From Dyadobacter crusticola DSM 16708 (lineage in GTDB: Bacteria > Bacteroidota > Bacteroidia > Cytophagales > Spirosomataceae), in NCBI RefSeq assembly GCF_000701505.1, contig NZ_JNJB01000006.1:1-64000 (forward strand): a stretch of 64,000 bases of DNA, read 5' to 3'. Shown piece after piece: positions 54,012-61,408 of this stretch. Numbering within the stretch: the first letter of the stretch is position 1; the number at the start of each line of letters is the position of its first letter. The position numbers and the translations under genes are program-made. Below the pieces are notes generated by a model, which was not told the origin of the DNA, searched no databases, and saw only the letters and a program-made list of their open reading frames with translations.

Positions 54012-54848
54012 TTAGGTATGCGCGATAAAGAGAGGGTTATTTAATTTTTCCATTAAAACATCAGCCATGCTGCGGCGGAACCAGCGTGACACGAGGTCGC
54101 GTTGATAGGCACCCAGGACGATCAATGCCGATTGGTCACTTTTGGCAAGGTGATTTACAATTTCCTGCTCCGGTACGCCATGCAGCACATGATAAGTGAC
54201 ATTACCGAAATGCCTTTTGCAAAACTCTTTCATCAGGCGGTTATCCGGTAAATGCAGGTTTTCTTCCAGCGGTTTGACGGAGAGTATTTCCACAGGCAGC
54301 ATTTTCAGGAATGGGAGCAGGTAGCTGAACATCTTGATTGCAAACATGGAAGAAGGCTGGCCGTCATATAGAAGGACAATCTTGTCAATAAATTCAAAAT
54401 CATCCGGCACTACCAGCACCGGGCACTGAATGTCCCCGAGCAAGTCACGCACAAAGCCTGTCGGGGGATTCGTAGGAACTGGGGACAGCGTTTCATTTCC
54501 ACTGATAATCAGCAGGTCGGCATATACTGTTTCGTGGAGTAGCTCGGGGAGTGCAAAATTCCGGTCGTGGTGTACGGTGAATTCAATGTCCGCTTTCTGG
54601 CAGATCTCCGAAAATTTCTCAACTGCTTCGGCTCTCTTAATCGTGTCTTCCTCATTAAGCTTCCGGAGCTGATGTTCCCAGGGTTCCAGTCGCGGTGCCA
54701 AGTCGTAGATCGAATAGCTGTGATAGCTGAAATCTTCGAGAAACACGCCAATCAGATGGGACTGGGTTTCCCTGGCAATCTGGATCGCATATTGAACTGT
54801 ACTCTCCGCATATCTCAGGCCGTCAATGGCCGCAATGATCTTCTTCAT
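54012..54848 (-). CDS. Universal stress protein, two Usp domains
   Basis: The 278-residue protein starts MKKIIAAIDGLRYAESTVQYAI, has a first Usp domain ending near residue 150 (LLIISGNETLSPVPTN, PVLVVPDDF) and a second ending LIVLGAYQRDLVSRWFRRSMADVLM. The binding loops are degenerate, so nucleotide binding is uncertain. It is unlike its convergent neighbour at 53156 in detail, so the two are not a recent copy of each other. Together they mark the end of a stress region. Confidence 0.85.
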   Translation of the reverse strand: MKKIIAAIDGLRYAESTVQYAIQIARETQSHLIGVFLEDFSYHSYSIYDLAPRLEPWEHQLRKLNEEDTIKRAEAVEKFSEICQKADIEFTVHHDRNFALPELLHETVYADLLIISGNETLSPVPTNPPTGFVRDLLGDIQCPVLVVPDDFEFIDKIVLLYDGQPSSMFAIKMFSYLLPFLKMLPVEILSVKPLEENLHLPDNRLMKEFCKRHFGNVTYHVLHGVPEQEIVNHLAKSDQSALIVLGAYQRDLVSRWFRRSMADVLMEKLNNPLFIAHT

Positions 54849-55142
54849 AGTTTTTCAAATTGATGGTGGGCGAAAAGGAATAGTGGGGATTGGCCCGTTG
54901 AATGATTCACCTTTAATGCGTTCTGCCACACATGATTGCTGTGGCTGCATCAAAATAAGTCAACCCGGAGGCGGGAAAAGCTGACCTAAGCAGGGAGAAA
55001 AAATGATTTGCGTCAGGTATTCAGTTGAAGGATCGCCAGCAAGTTATGCGGTGGCCGTTGGTTTGTACGTCAAATCTGCCCCCAGCTGCTTAAATGGAAA
55101 TTAATGACGATTATTGGGCTGGTGATTTCAATCGGTTTGTTC

Positions 55143-56453
55143 ATGAAGAAAACTTTGCTCCTGTGTTTTCTGGCAATTTGTTTGGCTGGTTGCGAAAAAG
55201 AAATACAGGATAACCTATCTCAAAACATGTGGAAGGGAACCTTAAATGCGCCCGGCCAAAACATTGCCTTGTATTTCAGGTTTGAAAAACCATTTATCGG
55301 GAAATTGAAATGCAAAGTCTCGATACCTCAGCAGCAAGTATTCGAATTACCTGCGTCTGAATGCCTGATTGTGGGTGACAGCTTGTATCTGGAATTTTCT
55401 GAGGGAATGAAGGCGACGTACAAAGCCAGACTCGGCACCAGCCAGGTCTCCGGGAAATGGATTCAGGGCAACTACACTTTTCCGCTGACATTGGAAAGAT
55501 ATGCAGGATCATTATTCGCGCTTTATGCGGATCAGGCGCTGGTTATTGCTGAAAAGAATGCATTGAATACCAGGAACGTAGATTGGGCAAAGCTCCGGCA
55601 TAGTGTTTCAAAGGCGGCTGAGAATGCAGCGAGCGTAGACCAGCTTGTTCCTGCATTGGAATTGATCCTTAAAGACTTAAAGGATAAACACGGTTTCATT
55701 TATTACAACAATAACAGCATTGGTTATGAAACTGATACCTACAAGAACGTAAGTCCGGCATTGAGAAAGGCCGCTTACGGGAATGATAAGGATATCGTGT
55801 CCGTGCAGCTTCACGACTCCATTGCATACCTGAGAATTCCGGCGAGCCCGGATTTTCAATCAGGGAAGGAAGACGCTTATAATCAACAGATTCAACAACA
55901 TGTTTGTGATCTGATTAACAAGGATGTAAAGCATTGGATCATTGATCTGAGGCTGAATTACGGCGGAAGTATGTTTGCGATGTTTGGTGGATTGAACAAG
56001 TTATTGGGCGACGGGAAAATTGGTTCTTTTGTTAACAGCAATGGAGAAGTATCAGGCAACTGGATCATGAAAACCGGCGATTTTTATGTTCAGCAGGAGC
56101 GAAGAACTTCCTCGGGAGTGCGCTGCAAATCCCGCCTAAATCCCGGGAAGATTGCCGTGCTTACGGGACCAATTACTGCCAGCAGCGGCGAGGCAGTGGC
56201 AGTCGCATTCAAGAGCCTGAACAATAGTAAAACGATAGGCGAACCAACAAAAGGATTTACAACAGCATTAAGTGGGTTTGCCATCGGAAAAGATCTGACA
56301 TTCTTCATTTCAACAGGCTACTACTCAGACGCGAAGGGGCAAGTTTATCGCAACGGTGTCAAGCCGGATATTGAAGTTCAGAACGGCGACGACTTCAAAG
56401 AACTCCTGAAAGACAAAAAAGTGACAACCGCCATCGAATGGATGCGAAACTAG
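55143..56453 (+). CDS. S41-family peptidase lipoprotein
   Basis: The 436-residue lipoprotein (signal ending LAGC) has an N-terminal beta domain (about residues 20-130, WKGTLNAPGQNIALYFRFEK) and a C-terminal S41 (tail-specific) protease core: WIIDLRLNYGGSMFAMFGGL, then KIAVLTGPITASSGEAVAVAF with the nucleophile Ser, and the general base Lys in TIGEPTKGFTT. No PDZ domain is visible, as in many short Bacteroidota members. Substrate unknown. ATG 55143 gives the lipoprotein signal; 55104 would add a non-signal leader. Confidence 0.88.
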   Translation: MKKTLLLCFLAICLAGCEKEIQDNLSQNMWKGTLNAPGQNIALYFRFEKPFIGKLKCKVSIPQQQVFELPASECLIVGDSLYLEFSEGMKATYKARLGTSQVSGKWIQGNYTFPLTLERYAGSLFALYADQALVIAEKNALNTRNVDWAKLRHSVSKAAENAASVDQLVPALELILKDLKDKHGFIYYNNNSIGYETDTYKNVSPALRKAAYGNDKDIVSVQLHDSIAYLRIPASPDFQSGKEDAYNQQIQQHVCDLINKDVKHWIIDLRLNYGGSMFAMFGGLNKLLGDGKIGSFVNSNGEVSGNWIMKTGDFYVQQERRTSSGVRCKSRLNPGKIAVLTGPITASSGEAVAVAFKSLNNSKTIGEPTKGFTTALSGFAIGKDLTFFISTGYYSDAKGQVYRNGVKPDIEVQNGDDFKELLKDKKVTTAIEWMRN

Positions 56454-56530
56454 CCTCAGATTCTTAGTCTGTATCTTTTGTAAAAGCTAACAGCTAAAAG
56501 CCAATAGCTAAAAGCAACAGCCACCGAAAG

Positions 56531-56581
56531 AACCCGGCCCTTTGCCTTGTCCGATGAACAAGCGGCAGAAGGACCGGGGTT
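56531..56581. terminator. Imperfect terminator hairpin between convergent genes
   Basis: AACCCGGCCCTTTGCCTTGT can pair with ACAAGCGGCAGAAGGACCGGGGTT with several bulges. It sits between the S41 peptidase and the TonB receptor, which converge. No long T run follows. Confidence 0.4.
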
Positions 56582-56614
56582 GATCAAATGGAACACGGCG
56601 GCAACTTACATTTC

Positions 56615-58783
56615 CTATAAACGAAGCTTGATGCCGCCATTGATTACAAAACCATCGAGCGGCGCGTAAATGTCTTTGAATACGGGATTAGTGATATTGC
56701 CGTTGTAGATCGAGCCGAAGCGTGTCTGCCGGGTATCAGTGAAGTTTTCAAAGTTGATAAACAGCGAGAATTTCTCCCAAAGCCGCTCTGCCATGAAGCC
56801 GGTAATCCAGTACGATCTGCCCACCGATCCGTCATTGAGCGTCTGCTTGCTGTAATAATATGCTTCCAGGCCGATCTTCCATTTGTCTTCTACTTCGTAC
56901 ATCAGCACATTATTGAGCCGGTGTTTGGCTGTTAGCGGGTTCACACGTTTTGCACCTTGTTCGTGTAGTTTCGCATCTGTGAATGTGTATCCGATAAAGA
57001 GTTTAAAATCCCCATAACCCAGTTTCAAATTGGTTTCTGTTCCTTTTGTGTCAACGAAACCATCTGCATTCGAAAGTTTAGCAGTGCCGGAATCTCTGGT
57101 TGGTCCAAGGAGCAATGGATCATTGATCCGCGTGTAGAAGAACATGTGGTTTAAACCGAAGCTCAATGCGCCAAAGTGCGTGGTGTAATTAACATCGAAG
57201 TTGGCACCATAAGATCTTTCCAGCTTATTGTTCTCCGGGCCTATCGGCAATACAGAGCGGAATTGCCTGCGCTCAGTCTCCTCTGTAAAAATGGTAGGAG
57301 TTTTGTACCCGAGTCCGCCACCAAGTCGGGAGCTCCATTCAGGCGTGATTTTGAAAAGTCCGGAGATCCGGGGCAAGAGTACCAGGCTGTAATCGAACAC
57401 GTAATCTCCACGGAGGCCCGTTTCAATACTGAGCCAGGGCGCCGTCTGCCAGGTATTCTGTACAAATGCGCCGAGCGTATTCTGGGTATAATCCCTCTTG
57501 ACAAAGTTATCGGCCGGCGATTCCCGGAACTGCTCGGTATACAGATTGACACCCGCCACCCAGTCGGAGCGCTCGTGATTCATGTTGAATGCTGCCTCCG
57601 AATACGTCGAAAGTTGCCGGCCGTCGAAAGTATAGGCAGGAATACTGATCCTGCGATCAAAGCTGTTTACGGAATTCTTAACAGTCAGCCGCATTCGCTC
57701 ACTGTAATCATGCTCGAAGCTCAGTTGCATTGACAAGCGGCTGCTCTTGTTTTTTTCGAAGTACCGGTTTAATGCATCGCCTTCGTTCCTGATGTAGTTC
57801 ATATCCCCGCCAATGCGGTCTTCAAAGACGGTATTCAGTCCGACATTCAAGCGCGTCCGGTCATTGAAATAGACGAACAATTTGGGGTTAAATACATAAC
57901 GCTCAGTCTTTGGGATAGCTGAAAAACCCTCATCGGAAGGGTCGTAAGCGCGACTGCTGTTGCGTGCAGCAAAAAGCGTAAGCCCAATCTTGTTGAACTT
58001 CTGACTATAAAACCCATTCACATCCAGGCCGCCCGCAGAAGTGCCATTGATCAGAAAGCGCAGCTCTCTTTCGTCGGCCGGCGCTTTGGACACCAGGTTT
58101 ACAAGTCCCGCAATTGCGCCGCCTCCGTACAAAGTGGAAGCAGCGCCTTTGATAACCTCAACCTGTTTGAGGTCCAGCGGAGGTGTTTGCAGCAAGCCAA
58201 GTCCGCCTGAAAAACCAGCGTATAATGGGAAACCGTCTTTCAGGATCTGGGTATAACGACCGTCGAGCCCCTGGATACGGATGCTCGAATTAGCGGAAGT
58301 TGCCGAAACCTGCTGCGTCTGGATACCGGTACTTTCATTGAGCATCATACGGATATCACCTGGTTTCATGTTGGCCTTTTCTTCCAGCTCTTCACCGCCG
58401 ATAAACTCCACGCGGGTAGGAATGTTCTGAATTGTGCGCGAGCTGCGTGTTGCCGAGATGATCACTTCTTCCAGCTCTTCATCGCTGGCTTCCAGCAGTA
58501 CAATGAGCGTATCGCCCGCCACAGGAAAGGTAATTTGCTGCTCCTGCGGTTGGTACCCGATAAAGCTGAATGTGAGCTTTTGCCTGCCTGCGCGTATCCC
58601 TGCCAGACTGATCAAACCTTGTTCATTTGCAGTTGCGCCGACCGTGGTTCCGGCAATCTTTACAGTTGCGCCGGGAAGCGCCTGGCTCGATGCTGCGTCA
58701 CGGATAACGGCTGTCAATGTATGCTGCGACATTGCCACACTGCTGCTCAGCAGCAATAGGAAAGCGCCAAATGCTTTTTTCAT
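56615..58783 (-). CDS. TonB-dependent receptor
   Basis: The 722-residue outer membrane receptor has a signal peptide (ending SVAMS), a CarboxypepD_reg-like domain (residues about 20-105, AVIRDAASSQALPGATVKIA), a plug with IPTRVEFIGGEELEEKANM and VIKGAASTLYGGGAIAGLVN, and a 22-strand barrel ending in KLRL. It imports a ligand using energy from the inner membrane TonB complex. A Cys-rich DUF6660 gene precedes it in the same direction (72-base gap). DUF6660 genes often accompany TonB receptors in metal-related loci, so the ligand may be a metal chelate; this is an inference. Confidence 0.9.
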   Translation of the reverse strand: MKKAFGAFLLLLSSSVAMSQHTLTAVIRDAASSQALPGATVKIAGTTVGATANEQGLISLAGIRAGRQKLTFSFIGYQPQEQQITFPVAGDTLIVLLEASDEELEEVIISATRSSRTIQNIPTRVEFIGGEELEEKANMKPGDIRMMLNESTGIQTQQVSATSANSSIRIQGLDGRYTQILKDGFPLYAGFSGGLGLLQTPPLDLKQVEVIKGAASTLYGGGAIAGLVNLVSKAPADERELRFLINGTSAGGLDVNGFYSQKFNKIGLTLFAARNSSRAYDPSDEGFSAIPKTERYVFNPKLFVYFNDRTRLNVGLNTVFEDRIGGDMNYIRNEGDALNRYFEKNKSSRLSMQLSFEHDYSERMRLTVKNSVNSFDRRISIPAYTFDGRQLSTYSEAAFNMNHERSDWVAGVNLYTEQFRESPADNFVKRDYTQNTLGAFVQNTWQTAPWLSIETGLRGDYVFDYSLVLLPRISGLFKITPEWSSRLGGGLGYKTPTIFTEETERRQFRSVLPIGPENNKLERSYGANFDVNYTTHFGALSFGLNHMFFYTRINDPLLLGPTRDSGTAKLSNADGFVDTKGTETNLKLGYGDFKLFIGYTFTDAKLHEQGAKRVNPLTAKHRLNNVLMYEVEDKWKIGLEAYYYSKQTLNDGSVGRSYWITGFMAERLWEKFSLFINFENFTDTRQTRFGSIYNGNITNPVFKDIYAPLDGFVINGGIKLRL

Positions 58784-58855
58784 TTGAAGTTGATTTTAAT
58801 AAAAGAATAGCCTGGGAACGGATGTAACGACACCCGGCAATTGATGGGTGAAATA

Positions 58856-59170
58856 TCAGGCTATCTGCGGCGGTTGCCAGATCGAAGCCGGCATATTAGT
58901 CCAGGTTGCTTCGAGGTAGTAGAAGGGTGCTTTGGGAATGGTAATGGCTGAGAGTGACAATTTTACAAACAGCTGGCTGGGCAAAATGCTGTTGCACGCT
59001 CCGCAGGCAAGGAATGGAATGCACACACTATGCGCTTTGTGATCGTTTGCAGGGCGATCATTGCTGGCTTGCTCGCTGATCTTTTCTTTACAGCAATCAC
59101 TATCAGCTTCGCAGGTGAAGCCCGAAAGTGTCAGCAGGTAAAGTGAGAACAAGTAAATAAACCATTTCAT
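58856..59170 (-). CDS. DUF6660 Cys-rich exported protein
   Basis: The protein of 104 residues from ATG 59170 (MKWFIYLFSLYLLTLSGFTC) matches the small DUF6660 family of Bacteroidota. It has six Cys (TC, CC, VC, AC, AC) plus His between residues 20 and 65, typical of metal binding or a disulfide fold. The frame extends 11 codons upstream (MQEFISAYICC). The TAnnTTTG box four bases upstream supports a start at 59170. It lies just ahead of a TonB receptor and is probably co-transcribed. Confidence 0.75.
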   Translation of the reverse strand: MKWFIYLFSLYLLTLSGFTCEADSDCCKEKISEQASNDRPANDHKAHSVCIPFLACGACNSILPSQLFVKLSLSAITIPKAPFYYLEATWTNMPASIWQPPQIA

Positions 59171-59174
59171 ACAG

Positions 59175-59203
59175 CAAATGTAAGCGGAAATGAACTCCTG
59201 CAA
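59175..59203 (-). promoter_or_regulatory. Promoter TTG-N18-TACATTTG directly before the DUF6660 ATG
   Basis: On the minus strand TTTTTTG ends at 59201 and TACATTTG spans 59182-59175, then CTGT and the ATG at 59170. The message would start at or next to the ATG and be leaderless. Confidence 0.5.
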
Positions 59204-59323
59204 AAAAGTATTAAATTACTTCACGCTCAATGCAGCACGCTGATTTTCGCGAAGCAGCATTAATGTCCCGATCACACCCTGTAAAAGTCCCGGCTGCCCT
59301 GCCGGGGAAGTTCGTCAGGATAC

Positions 59324-59331
59324 TATTTTTG
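59324..59331 (+). promoter_or_regulatory. Candidate -7 box TATTTTTG for the EthD gene
   Basis: TATTTTTG fits TAnnTTTG and lies 40 bases before the ATG at 59372. A GC-rich hairpin (CCGGC...GCCGG) lies just upstream. Confidence 0.4.
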
Positions 59332-59371
59332 AAGTATTTCACAAAAACATCTTAACACCGGAAAACTGATT

Positions 59372-59779
59372 ATGAAATTGAAACTGCTCCTGTCGTTTTT
59401 TCTATTTGCCACTGTTCTCACTGCTTTTGGTCAAGCAAAGCCGAATGCGGCGACTCCTGAGAAGGGCCTGATTAAAATATCCGTGCTGTATCCATTCTCC
59501 GAAGGGAAAACCTTTGATGTGGATTACTATGAAACCAAGCACATGCCCATGGTAGCCGGGTTCCTGGGATCAAACCTGGTGAGGTATACCATTGAAAAAG
59601 GTGTTGCCAGCGGCATTCCCAACCAGCCGTTGCCATTTATGGCTATCGGCTCATTTTACGTAAAAAGCCTGAAAGAGTACCAGGACGCGATTGGCCCGAA
59701 CAGGGATGCGATCCGGGCGGACTTTGCAAATTACACCAATATAAGCCCCGTCATCTTGGTCAGTGAGGTAGTGAAATGA
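59372..59779 (+). CDS. Exported EthD-family protein
   Basis: The 135-residue protein has a signal peptide (ending AFGQ) and the EthD fold: IKISVLYPFSEGKTFDVDYY, then ETKHMPMVAGFLG with the usual His, and YQDAIGPNRDAIRADFANYT. EthD proteins are small dimeric alpha-beta barrels; the founder helps degrade ethyl tert-butyl ether, but most have other roles. An exported copy is less common. It meets the SusD gene at a shared terminator. Confidence 0.85.
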   Translation: MKLKLLLSFFLFATVLTAFGQAKPNAATPEKGLIKISVLYPFSEGKTFDVDYYETKHMPMVAGFLGSNLVRYTIEKGVASGIPNQPLPFMAIGSFYVKSLKEYQDAIGPNRDAIRADFANYTNISPVILVSEVVK

Positions 59780-59808
59780 AGTAGTGTGAATGCGTAGGTA
59801 ATAAAAAA

Positions 59809-59836
59809 GGGGCGCTTCACAAAGTTGAAGCGCCCC
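59809..59836 (-). terminator. Terminator between EthD and SusD genes
   Basis: GGGGCGCTTCA (59809-59819) pairs with TGAAGCGCCCC (59826-59836) around a 6-base loop. On the minus strand it is followed by TTTTTTAT, so it ends the SusC/SusD transcript; it may also serve the EthD gene. Confidence 0.8.
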
Positions 59837-59859
59837 CATGCAGGTTTCGTCCGGTTGGA

Positions 59860-61398
59860 TCAATAGCCAGGATTCTGGTACATTCTCGTCGGATCAAGTT
59901 TGTATTCGTCAAAAGGGATCGGATAGTAGCGGTCTTTTGGTCCAAAATTCGAAAGTTTGGCAAGACCAAAACTGTCCTGGCTTTTCGCTTTGAAATAAGC
60001 TACCAGCTCGTCGGTTGTAAAAAAGCGCAGCAGGTCAAACCAGCGATGGTTTTCAAAGGCAAGCTCCGTGCGGCGTTCGTGCAGTATCGCGAGCTTCAAC
60101 GTCGGATATTTGGCGCGGTAAGTCGCATTGCGGATCGATTCGGCGTACAATGGCAGACCTGCGCGTTCACGGACCTGGTCAAGGAAACCGATTGCCGCCG
60201 CTTCATTTCCCAGACACATATTGACCTCAGCCAACATCAGGATCACATCAGCATAGCGGATCAAAATCCAGTCATTTCCTCCAAAACCCTGGTTCGTAGC
60301 AGCCGGACTTGCATCGCGGAACTTGGTGATAAAGTAATCGCGTACAATTGGGTCCGCGGCAAACTTGATGCTGAAATCTTTTCTGACATCCGCTTCTTCA
60401 TAGTCAAGCACAAGATCCGGCTTAACATTGCCGCCTGCGCCCGTGGAAGTCACCAGTGAGTTGATCGTTTCGCCTCTTGCCTGATTGTTCCGCGCAATGG
60501 CCGACGAAAAGTTAATGTCGCCCTGCTTGTTAACTACCTGGAAAATGATCTCCGGAACGGTAGATTTCTTAGCTACATCAAAAACATCTGCGTATGGGAT
60601 TTCTTTCAAAGTCCCGAATGTGCGCAGGTCGTAACAAGCGGTCAGATAGTTCTTCGCCTGATTGAGGTTCGCAGTCCGGTTTGCCTGGTCCAGCGTGGTT
60701 GCCATCGTCAGATACACCTGTCCGAGCAATGCATTCGCCGCAGCTTTGGTTACTTTTCCTTTCAATGCGGTAGTCTGCACGGTCGGCAGCGGACTGTTCA
60801 CAGCATCGGTCAGGTCGGTGACGATCTGCTGGTAAACCACATCCTGTTTTTCACGGAACGTATTTTGCGGTACTTCTGCAAATGTCAACGGTCTGGTAAT
60901 CAAAGGTACATCGCCCCATCTGCGTACCAGATGAAAGTAAATCAATGCACGCATGAATTTGGCTTCTGCCTTGTACTTCTCTTTCAGGTTGTTATCTGTA
61001 AAATTCACCTTCTCAATTCCTTCCAGAACCTGATTGGAGCGTGTGATTGTCTGGTACAATGCCAGCCAGTGGCTTTTCAGATACGTGTTGCTGGGCAGAA
61101 GGGAAAAATCGTTGAACTGAAACGGCTCACCTGCATTCGACTGGTTGTCGTTCCTCCCCGTGTTGTCCGAACGTTCTTCGCTGTACAGCGCGCTGGTTTC
61201 CCCGATTCCGTTTCCATTGCGTAGCGATTGGTAAATGCCATTCACAGCCGCTTCCACGTCGCCGGGCGATTGGTAAAATGATGCATTGGAAACTGCATTC
61301 GGATCTTCCAGGTCAATGAAATCGGTAGAGCAGGCACTGAGCACGCAAAGTGCGAGCGCAGTAATGATATGGGTTAATTTATATTTTTTGTCAAACAT
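59860..61398 (-). CDS. SusD/RagB-family nutrient-binding lipoprotein
   Basis: The 512-residue surface lipoprotein has a signal ending VLSACSTDF, a SusD_N-type region (FIDLEDPNAVSNASFYQSP, AEAKFMRALIYFHLVRRWGD) and the RagB domain with the closing LPFYxxY-like IPFDEYKLDPTRMYQNPGY. SusD proteins cap the SusC pore and hold the glycan or peptide. The SusC gene precedes it in the same direction with 10 bases between them. No glycosidase or regulator gene lies in the window to tell the substrate. Confidence 0.93.
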   Translation of the reverse strand: MFDKKYKLTHIITALALCVLSACSTDFIDLEDPNAVSNASFYQSPGDVEAAVNGIYQSLRNGNGIGETSALYSEERSDNTGRNDNQSNAGEPFQFNDFSLLPSNTYLKSHWLALYQTITRSNQVLEGIEKVNFTDNNLKEKYKAEAKFMRALIYFHLVRRWGDVPLITRPLTFAEVPQNTFREKQDVVYQQIVTDLTDAVNSPLPTVQTTALKGKVTKAAANALLGQVYLTMATTLDQANRTANLNQAKNYLTACYDLRTFGTLKEIPYADVFDVAKKSTVPEIIFQVVNKQGDINFSSAIARNNQARGETINSLVTSTGAGGNVKPDLVLDYEEADVRKDFSIKFAADPIVRDYFITKFRDASPAATNQGFGGNDWILIRYADVILMLAEVNMCLGNEAAAIGFLDQVRERAGLPLYAESIRNATYRAKYPTLKLAILHERRTELAFENHRWFDLLRFFTTDELVAYFKAKSQDSFGLAKLSNFGPKDRYYPIPFDEYKLDPTRMYQNPGY

Positions 61399-61408
61399 AG
61401 CTGCTTAA

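Noticed and set aside
59287-59307. CCGGC/GCCGG hairpin before the EthD gene as a terminator or riboswitch
   Set aside because: Short stem, no T run and no known fold; left as a note under the promoter.
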